A stretch of 64,000 bases of DNA, taken from the NCBI GenBank assembly GCA_902781455.1, contig CACZJF010000002.1, positions 62,001 through 126,000 of the forward strand, read 5' to 3'. This DNA is from an uncultured Lachnospiraceae bacterium (GTDB taxonomy: Bacteria; Bacillota; Clostridia; Lachnospirales; Lachnospiraceae). This document shows, piece after piece, positions 52,236 to 62,700 of the stretch; the stretch's first letter is position 1, and every line of letters begins with the position of its first letter. The position numbers and the translations under genes were made by a program. Below the pieces are notes generated by a model. It had not been told where the DNA came from and did no database searches. It was given only the letters and a program-made list of their open reading frames with translations.

Positions 52236-55200
52236 ATGTCTTTGATCATCATCCCCGGAAGCGCCGGAAGCGGAAAAAGTACGATGATGTTCCAGAGAGT
52301 GCTGCAGGAAGCGGCCGCTTTTCCGATGAGGCGCTATATCGTACTTGTCCCGGAACAGAATACACTCCAGACACAGAAGATGCTTGTATCGATGAGCGGG
52401 ACCGGAGGCATCTGGAATATTGATGTCCTGAGCTTTACCAGGCTTGCGTACCGCGTTTTCGAACAGACAGGAGCAAAGCGCTCCCGGATTCTGTCTGAGA
52501 CCGGCAAGGTACTGCTGCTCAGGCTGATCGCCGCGAGGGAAGGAGACCGGATTCCGATGCTGTCCGGCATCCTTGACCGCCCCGGTGTCCTGGGCGAGAT
52601 CAAATCCATTCTGTCAGAGCTGGATCAGTATGGCATCGAACCGGAGACACTCAGACAGCTGGAGCAGACCTTCCGGGGATCCGGCTCCCACCCGGCGCTT
52701 GCGCGCAAGCTCTCGGAGATCGCGCTCGTTCAGGAGGCCTTTGAACGCTATCAGGCCGGTCACATGATCACAGGAGAAAAGCTTCTCCGCGTTCTGGAAG
52801 AGAAGATTCCGCTTGATGAAACGCTGCAGGGAGCAACCATCTGCCTGGACGGCTTCACCGGACTGACACCGGCACAGCTGCAGGTGATCAGCGCGCTCTT
52901 TGCGAAGGCCAGGGACATTCTGGTGACCGTGACCATAGATCCGGAGGAAGTGAAGAAGCCGCTTTCGCAGGGCCTGTTCGCGCTGCCGCTTCGAACCATC
53001 CGGGCACTGACGGACTGTGCCCGGGATGCCCGCGTGGATGTGACGTATCTTCCGGTACCGCCTGAAACGCCCGGAAGACATGAGACAGGAGGGGAGCTGT
53101 GGTGGCTGGAGAAGCATCTGCTTCGCCCGGGAAAGGAAGGAAGACGCGTTTTTCCGGGCGGGGGAAGCCGCCCTGAGCTCTTCCTGCGGCAATGCGCGGA
53201 TCCCGCGGATGAAGCCGTTTCCGCCGCTGTTACCATCTCAGAACTGATGCGGGAGGGAATGCGCTGCAGAGAGATTGCCATCGTCTGCGGCAGCCTGAAG
53301 GATTACGCGGAATATGTCCGGCGTGCGCTTTCGGTCTATCAGATTCCCTGCTATATTGACCGCACCCAGTCTGTCGTCATGAATCCGGCGTTTGAATTCG
53401 CCCTCTGCGCGATCAGTGTGCTGGAGAAAAACTTCAGCTATGAGAGTGTGATGGCGCTGCTTCGGACCGGGCTTGTCCTGGATCCGGAAAACGGTGGAAT
53501 CGATCTTCTGGAAAATTATATCCTTGCTGCCGGGATCCGTGGGCACAAGGCATGGTCGGAACCTTTTCAGCGGCAGACCCGGGACCGGAACCGGGAATTG
53601 CTGGAGGCGGCCGAGCCGTTGCGCGCGGAATGGATGGAAAAGTTCGAACCATTTGCCCGGGTGATGAAGAAGAGCAGGGCAACGTTTCTGGAATATGCCG
53701 CCGCGCTCTGGCATCTGGTCCTGGCGTTCGATGTTCCCGGGAAGCTGGAAAAAGAGAGCGTCCGGTGCAGGGAAGACGGCCGGGAGGAGAGAGCGCAGGA
53801 ATACGAGGCGGTGCCTGGTGTGATCAGCAGCGTGCTGGATGAGGCTGCCCTGCTCATGGGGCAGGAGACCATAGAGAGGACGCAGTTTGCGCAGATCCTC
53901 AAGGCAGGGTTTACAGAGGCCAGGATCGGAATCCTTCCGCGCGGAATCGACCAGGTACAGGTCGGCGACCTCGAACGGTCCAGACTCGAGAACGTCAAAG
54001 CTGTTTTTTTCCTCGGCCTGAATGACGGTTTCGTTCCGCCCAGAAGAAAAGCCGGCGGTGTCCTGACTGACCTGGAGAGAGAATTCCTGAAAAGCCGGAA
54101 GATCCGCCTGGCCCCCACGGCCAGGGAAGACGCGGACATCCAGCAGTACTATCTCTATCTGACACTGACGAAGAGCGCGCAGGCGCTATACCTTTCCTGG
54201 TCCATGACGCTTCCCGGTACCGGCCAGCTGCAGCCGTCCGGGATCCTGATGAATATCCGCAGACTGTTTCCGCAGGCCGCATGGGTCAATGCCGCCTCCG
54301 CGCACCCGTATGACAGCGTTGTTTCGCCTGAAACCGGGAAGCGCGTTCTGGCACAGGCGATCGGAGATTACCTGTACGCAGACAAGGCCGAAGCAGACTG
54401 GAATGAGCCGAAGCTGCGCGAACTGGTCAGCCTGTACCGGAGAGAGGAAGACTGGAACCGGCACGCGGAAGCATTCCTGAAGCGTGTTTTCGCGGAGGAA
54501 AAAACCGGACAGCTTGATGAGAAGACGGCGCTTGCCCTGTATGGGCCGGTCCTCAGAGGAAGCATTACCAGACTGGAGGAATTCTCCGGCTGCGCGTACC
54601 GGCATTTTGCGGATTACGGACTTGGACTGAAAGAGCGGGAGGAATATGTCATTCGTACGCTGGATATCGGCAATCTGCTTCACGGCGCGATCGAGATCCT
54701 GTCCGGCAGACTGGCGCAGGGAGAGCCTTCCGTAAACTGGCGCGACATTACAGATCAGATGCTGGACAGTCTTGCGCGGGAAGCACTGCGCGCGTCTCTG
54801 GAACGGGAACATGCCGGAGAATTGTATTCGGACAGCAGGCGGTTTGAAGAGACTTACGCTCGCTGTGAGGGCATCTTCCTTCGTTCCGTCAAAGCGCTTT
54901 CCAGGCAGATCCGCGCCGGTGCCTTCGAGCCTGTCAGCTTTGAGCTTTCCTTCGGAAGACAGGATGAGGACGGGGTATGGATTGACAATCTTCCGGGAGG
55001 AAGAAAACTGCAGCTGTACGGGAAGATAGACCGGATCGATGAATGTCCGGACGAAGGGGCAAAGCGACTCTATGTCAGGATCGTAGACTATAAGTCTTCT
55101 TCGAAGGATATCGATCTGGAGAGTCTGATCGCGGGAGAACAGCTGCAGCTGATTGTCTATCTGGACGAAGCGGCAAGAATCCGGCAGAAGAAGCATCCGA

Positions 55201-55766
55201 AGAAGGAGATTGTCTGCGCGGGAGCATTTTACTTTCCCTTCCAGGACCCCGTCATCGATCTGACCCCGCAGATGACAGATCAGGAGGCAGAAGTGCAGGC
55301 TGACTCCATGATGCGCCTGAACGGGCTGGTAAACAGCAGACAGGATGTGCTGGAGCGGCTGGAAAGCGGCCTCTGGGAGGCAGGTGCTTCCGGTGTCATC
55401 CCGGTGACAAGGAACAAGACACCCGGTGAGCTGCGCGCCGCGGACAATGTGATTACGGACAGGCAGTTTGACCTGCTCCGGCGCTATGCCAGGGACAGGA
55501 TGCGGAAGATCGCTTCCGCGATTCTGTCCGGGCAGATCGCGCCGAATCCTTCCAGGAAGCGTTCCGGCACCACGTCGTGTACCTGGTGTCCTTACCGGGA
55601 TGTATGTGGATTCGATCCGCACGCGCAGGGTGCGGCATTCAGGGAGCGGGAGAAAAGGAAGGCTGATGAAAGCTGGGCCCTGATTGAGGAGACAGTGCGC
55701 TCACAGGGCCAGGAAGAAGGAACAGATGATGCCTCCGTACCGGAAAGCGGGCAAAGGAAAGGATAA
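52236..55766 (+). CDS. addB: ATP-dependent helicase/nuclease subunit B
   Basis: An 1,176-residue subunit of the AddAB recombination-repair complex, which resects double-strand ends. ATG 52236 gives the normal N-terminus SLIIIPGSAGSGKST with Walker A at residues 8-15. The C-terminal nuclease domain has IVDYKSSSKD, and four cysteines for a 4Fe-4S clamp: one in SGCAYRHF near residue 786 and three in SCTWCPYRDVCG near 1114. GGAG at 52225-52228 is the ribosome-binding site. It is followed by addA after 3 bp. Confidence 0.94.
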   Translation: MSLIIIPGSAGSGKSTMMFQRVLQEAAAFPMRRYIVLVPEQNTLQTQKMLVSMSGTGGIWNIDVLSFTRLAYRVFEQTGAKRSRILSETGKVLLLRLIAAREGDRIPMLSGILDRPGVLGEIKSILSELDQYGIEPETLRQLEQTFRGSGSHPALARKLSEIALVQEAFERYQAGHMITGEKLLRVLEEKIPLDETLQGATICLDGFTGLTPAQLQVISALFAKARDILVTVTIDPEEVKKPLSQGLFALPLRTIRALTDCARDARVDVTYLPVPPETPGRHETGGELWWLEKHLLRPGKEGRRVFPGGGSRPELFLRQCADPADEAVSAAVTISELMREGMRCREIAIVCGSLKDYAEYVRRALSVYQIPCYIDRTQSVVMNPAFEFALCAISVLEKNFSYESVMALLRTGLVLDPENGGIDLLENYILAAGIRGHKAWSEPFQRQTRDRNRELLEAAEPLRAEWMEKFEPFARVMKKSRATFLEYAAALWHLVLAFDVPGKLEKESVRCREDGREERAQEYEAVPGVISSVLDEAALLMGQETIERTQFAQILKAGFTEARIGILPRGIDQVQVGDLERSRLENVKAVFFLGLNDGFVPPRRKAGGVLTDLEREFLKSRKIRLAPTAREDADIQQYYLYLTLTKSAQALYLSWSMTLPGTGQLQPSGILMNIRRLFPQAAWVNAASAHPYDSVVSPETGKRVLAQAIGDYLYADKAEADWNEPKLRELVSLYRREEDWNRHAEAFLKRVFAEEKTGQLDEKTALALYGPVLRGSITRLEEFSGCAYRHFADYGLGLKEREEYVIRTLDIGNLLHGAIEILSGRLAQGEPSVNWRDITDQMLDSLAREALRASLEREHAGELYSDSRRFEETYARCEGIFLRSVKALSRQIRAGAFEPVSFELSFGRQDEDGVWIDNLPGGRKLQLYGKIDRIDECPDEGAKRLYVRIVDYKSSSKDIDLESLIAGEQLQLIVYLDEAARIRQKKHPKKEIVCAGAFYFPFQDPVIDLTPQMTDQEAEVQADSMMRLNGLVNSRQDVLERLESGLWEAGASGVIPVTRNKTPGELRAADNVITDRQFDLLRRYARDRMRKIASAILSGQIAPNPSRKRSGTTSCTWCPYRDVCGFDPHAQGAAFREREKRKADESWALIEETVRSQGQEEGTDDASVPESGQRKG

Positions 55767-55769
55767 GCG

Positions 55770-58700
55770 ATGCCTCAGTGGACAGATGAACAGACTCAGG
55801 TGATCGAGTCGCGCGGTCAGGATCTTCTTGTCAGCGCTGCGGCAGGATCCGGCAAGACAGCGGTTCTTGTGCAGCGGATCATGGAAAAGATTCTGGACGT
55901 GGACCAGCCGGCCGACATTGACCGGCTGCTTGTTGTCACCTTTACCAATGCTGCTGCGGCTTCCCTCCGGCTGAAGATCCGCGCACGGCTGGAAGAGGAG
56001 GCAGCAGGGGAAGATCCCCAAAAAGCGAAGACTGCCCTGCGCCAGCTTTCTATGCTTGCGGGAGATCATATCGAGACCATTGACCGTTTCTGCAGAGAGA
56101 TTGTTCTGGATCACGCGGACTATCTTGGAATTGATCCTGCTTTCCGGATCGCGGACGATGGAGAGAGAAAGCTGCTGCAGTCAGAAGTCGTTTCGCAGGT
56201 AATCGAGGAGAGCTTCGAGGATCCCTCTGAGGAAAACCGGAAAGCATTTCTGGATCTTTCCAGGCTTTACGCGCCGGGCAGAACAGACGAAGGACTGGAG
56301 GAGCTGATTCTGCAGTTTTATGAGTTCTCCGTTTCCCACGAATTTCCAAAGCTGTGGAGACATGGCTGCGCTGATCTTTACCGTTCCGGGGCCGGCGGCC
56401 AGGAGTGGGAAAAGGATCTGACCGACAGCCTGCGCATGCGGTTTGAGGAGATTTACGGCAGCCTGGTGGAAGGGATCGGCATCTGCCGGGCAGAAGGCGG
56501 ACCATACCATTACACACAGGCGATGGAGGACCATGCGGCGCTGCTCGAACGTCTGCTGCGGTGCGGTTCCATGGCGGAATGTGCTGTCATAATGCAGGAC
56601 TATTCCTGGAAAAGGCCGGGCGTGAAAAAAAGAAGCGCCGGAGCGCCGGTCGTGGAGGAAGCGCTGGAAAAATATGTAAAGGAGATCCGGGAGCGCGCGG
56701 GAAAGGCCCTGAAGAAGCTGGCGGAGCAGTTCTTCTACGCGCCGGAGGAAGAGATTGACAAGATGCGGCTTTCTACAGCCCGGTTTATGGACGCGCTTGT
56801 CACGCTGACAGACCGGTTTGAGGAACGGTTTGCACGGGAGAAGACGGAACGGGGAATCGCGGATTTTTCGGACGTGGCACACTGGGCGCTCAGGGTGTTG
56901 ATCTGTGTCGATGATGACGGGATGCCTGCTGTGGATGAGAACGGAAACTATGTCAAAACGTCTTTCGCAGCAGAGCTGGCTGATTATTATCAGGAAATTT
57001 ACATCGATGAGTATCAGGATTCCAACCGGGTACAGGAGATCCTGCTTGGCAGCATCGCAAGAAGCGGCGGCCGTTTCATGGTCGGAGACATGAAACAGAG
57101 CATCTACCGCTTCCGGATGGCAGATACCGGAATCTTTCTGGAGAAAGCTGCGTCCTATTCGGGTGAGGCACACGCGAAACAGCGCAGGATTGACCTGCAC
57201 AGTAATTTCCGCAGCCGTGCGTGTGTACTGGACGCTGTCAATCTGATCTTCCGGCAGATCATGCGCCGGGAGACCGGCGGCGTGGAGTACAGTGAGGATC
57301 AGGAACTCAGGGCAGGGTATGTGTTTCCTGCCTGCACGATGAAATATATCGATGAATCGATATCTGTCGATGATGAAGGCGACAGCACGGCTGACACCGC
57401 GGAACCGGACGGATCGGACGAATCGACAGATAACGATATGAATGGTGACGCACATTTCCTGCTTCCGGAGCTGATTCTTGCGGAGCAGGGAGATGTTCCG
57501 GATGCGTCCTCCGGCGCTGAGGCAGAGGCTGCCGTTGTGGCGGCACGTATCCTGGCCATGGTGGGAAAGATGCCTCTGTACAACAAGGAGACGGGGGAAT
57601 ACGCTCCTGCCGGATATGGCGACATTACCATCCTTCTGCGCACTGCGGCCGGATGGGCCGAGACCTTTTCCAGAGTGCTGGACGAGCATGGCATTCCGAA
57701 CCGCTCCGATGCCAGTACAGGATATTTTGACGCGCCGGAAGTCAGGACGATCCTTGCTTACCTGAATGTGCTGGACAATCCGCGGCAGGATATTCCGCTG
57801 GCAGCTTCGCTGCGCTCCGTGATCGGTGACCTGACGGACAGGGAACTTGCACTGATTCGCGCTGAGGCAGGGAAGGGGTCTTTGTATGACATCGTCCGGT
57901 GGTACCGGGAGCAGGGGCAGGACGCTGCCGTACGCAGGAAGCTGGCAGGTTTTCTGGATATGACAAAGAAGCTGCGCGCCTGTGTGCGCGATACCCCGAT
58001 CCACATTCTGCTGTGGAAGATCTTTGATGTGACCGGTTATGAAAACAGGGTCAGCGCGATGCGGGGCGGACGGCAGAAGAGGGCGAACCTCGCTCTGCTG
58101 GTCGATATGGCGATGACCTTCGAGCAGACAAGCTACCGCGGGCTGTTTCATTTTGTCAGGTATATCGAGAAGATCAGGAAGGCGGAGAAAGACATCGGAC
58201 AGGCGCCGGAACAGGCAGGCGCACAGAACTGTGTGCGGATTATGACCATGCATAAGAGCAAGGGCCTGGAGTTTCCTGTTGTCTTTGTGAGCGGACTGAG
58301 CAAGGGGTTCAATCTCCAGGATTCCAGGGGAAAACTGGTGCTGCACGAGCATCTTGGGGCCGGCCTGGACTATTGTGATGTCCGCCGCAGAGGAAGGATG
58401 CCCAACCGCATCAAAAACGCGGTCGCCGCCAGAATCAGGACGGATTCGATTGGCGAGGAACTGCGGGTTCTGTATGTCGCGATGACCCGGGCAGAGCAGA
58501 AGCTGATCCTGACAGGCTGTGTAAACAGTACGCCAAAGGCAGTGGAAGCGGCATTGTTCAGCCGCTTTCACAAAAAGCAGAAGCTGCCAAAGGGCACAAT
58601 AGAAGGAGCCTCCTGCATGCTGGACTGGATCCTCAGCGCGCTTGCGCGGCATGACACAGCGCGCGGTTTCTTTGACAGCGGAAGATGGCAGGGAATCTCC

Positions 58701-59654
58701 TTCCGGGAGAATGAGGCTGCCAGACTGCCCGGCAGGATTGTGATCCGCACGGGAAGAGAGGTCCTGGCAGATCAGAACATGATGCTGAAGGCGGAAGAGC
58801 GCCGGCTGGAGGATCTTTTTTCCAACAGCCCGTATGAAGTGTCGGATCCGGCACTGCACAGCCGTCTGGCGTATCTGCTTGACACCGCTGTGGCCCGGCC
58901 CGCCGGGCTGGAGCAGATTCCGGGCAAGGTGTCTGTTTCCCTGATCAAGCATGAGGCTTATGCCGCGGAGATGAACAGAGTCCTGGCCAAGGAGGAAGGG
59001 CCGGATTCCTTTATCATGCCGGAAGAGATGCCTGCTGCGGAAGAAACGCTGAAGCCTGCAATCCCCCTTCCGGAATTCCTGAAGGAAGAGAAAGAGGGAC
59101 CGGCACATACAGCCGCCGACCGCGGAACCGCGTATCACCAGGTCCTGGCAGACATCGACTTTTCCGGTGACCGCACGAAGGAGCAGATCGCGGCACGGTT
59201 GGAAACCATGGTTAATTGTGATAAAATCCAAAAGGAAGAAGCGTCCGGCATTGATACCGGGCGGATTGCGGCATTCCTGTCTTCCACGCTGGGAGAACGG
59301 ATGAGAAGAAGCGCCGGTCAGAAGAAACTCTGGCGGGAACAGCCATTTGTCATCAGCCGCGCAGCCCGCAGCATCCGTCCCGCGTGGGACAGTGACGAGA
59401 AGATCCTGATTCAGGGGATCATAGACGCTTTCTTTATAGAAGAGGATGAGGTGGTCCTTGTCGATTATAAGACCGACCATGCAAGGCCGGGAGACGAGGA
59501 GAGTCTGGTCACACGCTACCGGGAGCAGTTCCGGCTCTATGCTGACGCGCTTCAGAGCCTGCTGCAAAAAAGGGTAAAGGAGGCCTGGCTCTATTCGTTG
59601 AGTCTGAACAAAGCAATCCGGGTCGATCTTCCGGACGCGTCCGGCATACAGTAG
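55770..59654 (+). CDS. addA: ATP-dependent helicase/nuclease subunit A
   Basis: A 1,294-residue UvrD-like 3'-5' helicase with a C-terminal RecB-type nuclease. Walker A AAAGSGKTAV is near residues 24-33, the DEYQDSN Walker B near 413, GDMKQSIYRFR further on, and motif VI as VLYVAMTRAEQKL. The nuclease motif is VLVDYKTDHA near 1232. AAAGGA lies before ATG 55770. A Glu/Asp-rich insertion near 530-560 is a linker. It works with AddB. Confidence 0.95.
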   Translation: MPQWTDEQTQVIESRGQDLLVSAAAGSGKTAVLVQRIMEKILDVDQPADIDRLLVVTFTNAAAASLRLKIRARLEEEAAGEDPQKAKTALRQLSMLAGDHIETIDRFCREIVLDHADYLGIDPAFRIADDGERKLLQSEVVSQVIEESFEDPSEENRKAFLDLSRLYAPGRTDEGLEELILQFYEFSVSHEFPKLWRHGCADLYRSGAGGQEWEKDLTDSLRMRFEEIYGSLVEGIGICRAEGGPYHYTQAMEDHAALLERLLRCGSMAECAVIMQDYSWKRPGVKKRSAGAPVVEEALEKYVKEIRERAGKALKKLAEQFFYAPEEEIDKMRLSTARFMDALVTLTDRFEERFAREKTERGIADFSDVAHWALRVLICVDDDGMPAVDENGNYVKTSFAAELADYYQEIYIDEYQDSNRVQEILLGSIARSGGRFMVGDMKQSIYRFRMADTGIFLEKAASYSGEAHAKQRRIDLHSNFRSRACVLDAVNLIFRQIMRRETGGVEYSEDQELRAGYVFPACTMKYIDESISVDDEGDSTADTAEPDGSDESTDNDMNGDAHFLLPELILAEQGDVPDASSGAEAEAAVVAARILAMVGKMPLYNKETGEYAPAGYGDITILLRTAAGWAETFSRVLDEHGIPNRSDASTGYFDAPEVRTILAYLNVLDNPRQDIPLAASLRSVIGDLTDRELALIRAEAGKGSLYDIVRWYREQGQDAAVRRKLAGFLDMTKKLRACVRDTPIHILLWKIFDVTGYENRVSAMRGGRQKRANLALLVDMAMTFEQTSYRGLFHFVRYIEKIRKAEKDIGQAPEQAGAQNCVRIMTMHKSKGLEFPVVFVSGLSKGFNLQDSRGKLVLHEHLGAGLDYCDVRRRGRMPNRIKNAVAARIRTDSIGEELRVLYVAMTRAEQKLILTGCVNSTPKAVEAALFSRFHKKQKLPKGTIEGASCMLDWILSALARHDTARGFFDSGRWQGISFRENEAARLPGRIVIRTGREVLADQNMMLKAEERRLEDLFSNSPYEVSDPALHSRLAYLLDTAVARPAGLEQIPGKVSVSLIKHEAYAAEMNRVLAKEEGPDSFIMPEEMPAAEETLKPAIPLPEFLKEEKEGPAHTAADRGTAYHQVLADIDFSGDRTKEQIAARLETMVNCDKIQKEEASGIDTGRIAAFLSSTLGERMRRSAGQKKLWREQPFVISRAARSIRPAWDSDEKILIQGIIDAFFIEEDEVVLVDYKTDHARPGDEESLVTRYREQFRLYADALQSLLQKRVKEAWLYSLSLNKAIRVDLPDASGIQ

Positions 59655-59733
59655 CGTCGGAGCGAAACAGTCATCCCGCCTGCCGCCGGCAATGGCAGAC
59701 CGGGGAATCAGAGAAACAGGAACAGGGTTATTC

Positions 59734-62700
59734 ATGCACGCATCACGCAGACACACGGGAGCATATTATTTCTGGATCGGAATGCTGATCCCGATCCTTC
59801 TGGCAGGAGTTGGATTCATTCTGATCGGGATCTGGCCTTTTGGCGACGGTACGGTTCTGATCATCGATTCTCTTCATCAGTATCTGCCGTTCTACACGGA
59901 TTTTCATGAGAAACTGAGGTCGGGCGGGAGCCTTCTCTATTCCTTTTCGGCAGGGTTCGGCTACAATTTCTGGGCGACCTATGCCTATTACCTGGCCAGC
60001 CCCGTCAACTTCCTGATCGCGCTTGTGCCGACGGAAAATGTATGTGATTTCATGGATCTGGTGATCCTTCTGAAGATCGGACTGTGCGGCGGAACCATGA
60101 CCTGGTACCTGCACCGCAGAAACACCAGGGCATTTGGGCTGAGCGCGGCGTTCGGGACGATGTTTGCCCTGAGCAATTTCATGATCGGGTATTATTTCAA
60201 CCTGATGTGGCTGGACTCCGTGGCGATGCTTCCTCTGTGCATGTGCGGGATCGAACGCATCTGCGGGATCGGGAAAAACCGCGTCCTGTCAGATTCCTCG
60301 GATGGCAGACTGTACGGAATCGCCCTCGCGTTCGGGATCTGGTGCAATTATTATATCGGCTTCATGCTGTGCATCTTCTCAGTGCTCTACTTCTCGGTCT
60401 GCCTGATCACTGCCGGCAGATGCAGTGTGAAAAGATTCTTCTCGAGAGTCGTACGCTTTGGCTGGTGGTCTGTTCTGGCAGGCGGGTGCGGGGCCGTGGT
60501 GCTGCTGCCCGCTTACCGCGCGCTTACGATCTCGGAAGCGATGCAGGACAATCATCTGCCGCTGACGCTGGATACATTCGACAGCCTTCTTGACATGCTG
60601 CTGACGCATTTCGCGATGATCAAACCGATCAATATCGCGAACACACAGGTCGGACTGAACGCGTACTGTGGAGTGAGTGTCCTGATCCTGGTCCTTCTGT
60701 TCGCACTGGACCGGTACTGCCCGCTCAGGGAAAGGATCGCCAGGATCGCGCTTGCAGGGGTTCTGCTTCTGAGCTTCAGCATGAAGACGCTCAATTATAT
60801 CTGGCATGGGTTTCATCAGCAGAACGGACTGCCGAACCGGTTCGCGTTCGTGTACATCGGCATCGTACTGACGATGTCCTATGACGCGCTGAGAGACCTG
60901 AAACGGCTGAGTCTGTGGCGCGTAATCGTGGGAGGAACCGCCCCGATTGTCTTTGCGCTGGTGTGCCTGATCGGGCAGTATGGGGAGGACTATGAGAACT
61001 ATCGATATCCGAATGAGGTATATCTGGTAACGCTTGCCCTTCTGGCCGGTTACCTGGTGATACTGCTTGTCCTGCGCCGGGTCCGGATGCCGAGGCGCGC
61101 GGCAGGCCTGCTTCTTTCCGCTCTGTGTATTACGGAGGCAGGTGCCGGCGGAATCTACGGAATCATCTGCAACGATTCCGTCACGCGGTCCATCTATCTG
61201 GATGACCAGCGCTCCTATAAAAGCCTGATGGCGCAGATCGCGGACGAAGACTGGTACCGTTCCGAGGTGGATGCGCAGAGGATGCGGAACGTAACCTTGT
61301 TCTGCGGCGGCAATTCCATCGTCATGTTCAACTCCACCATGCAGGAGTCGGTGACGAACTTCTGTGACCGGATCGGCATGGAGGCGCGTACCAACAAGAA
61401 CGGCTACAATGGGGTCACGGACCTGATGAATGACGTGTTCGGCATCCGGTATGTGCTGAGCGCGCACGGCAAGGGCAGTACGCTGTACGGGTTTGAGGAG
61501 CTTACGAAGGATAACAATCTGACGGTATACAAGAATGACAATGCCCTGCCCATCGGCTTCCTGGCCAATCCGGAGGTCACACAGTGGGATCTGTCCGGAC
61601 CGACGCCGATCGATGTCCAGAACGATTTTGTGCAGCTGGCTGCCGGTCATGATCCGATCTATACGCTGGACCGTTATGTGACGCTCAGGACAGATGAGAC
61701 CTGTCCGATCCGGATTCCGGAAGGGAAACAGGTTTATGTATATCTGCCGGACCGTGTCAGTGAACTGGTGGTGAAAACGCCGGAATTCACGAAAACCTAC
61801 ACTACATTTACGGATCATCTGTATGTGATTGAAGCATGCGACGATTCCTTTGAAGCCTCCGTGGACGCGAAGACCAAAGGAAGCGCCGGGCAGGAAGCCA
61901 TCATCTATACCTGTCCTGACGCGCTGGAGGAGGAAGTGGTCGAAACACTGTCGGCAAGTGTCCTGGAGCAGGTCAGGACTAAGGGCAGTACACTGTCGGG
62001 AACCATCCGGGCGGACCGGGACGGAGAACTCGTGCTCACGATCCCCTATGACCGGAACTGGACCTGTCTGGTGGACGGCGAGAAGGTGGAGGCAGACCTG
62101 ATCGGCGAGGCGCTGACGGGACTGGCACTGACGAAGGGCGAACATCAGATCAGGCTTTCTTATCTGCCGGATGGCATCCGGACAGGACTTGCCGTGAGCC
62201 TTGTCTGCCTGGTACTGATGACAGTCACCTTCCTGTATGAGAGAAAAAAGAGAAAGAAAGAGACAGCCATGGCAGAAGAAAGAGCATATACAGAGGAAAT
62301 CGCGGCCGGCCTGATCGATATTGTGGGAGAGGAGGCCTGCCTGGAACACGAAAGCATGAAGAAGCATACGACCTTCCGGATCGGCGGAGAGGCAGATGTG
62401 TTCGTCATGCCCCGCAGTGAAGAGGAACTTTCATATGTCCTGGCTTACTGCCGGCAGAGCGCGGTCCGCCATGCTGTCATCGGAAACGGAAGCAATCTGC
62501 TTGTCTCAGACCGGGGATACCGCGGCGTCATCATTCAGATCGCGAAGAATCTGTCCGGGATCCGGGTGGAAGACTGTGAGATAGAAGCGCAGGCGGGCGC
62601 GCTGCTTTCCTCGATCGCGCGCCGGGCGATGGAGTCGTCTCTGACCGGAATGGAAGCACTTTCCGGGATTCCGGGAACCCTCGGCGGCGCCCTGACCATG

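Noticed and set aside
56181..59756. A 1,191-codon open frame on the minus strand opposite addA
   Set aside because: It mirrors a well-supported helicase gene, has no recognisable domain and reflects codon bias in GC-rich DNA.
60379..62367. A 662-codon minus-strand frame opposite the YfhO part
   Set aside because: No domain, and the plus strand encodes a typical membrane protein.
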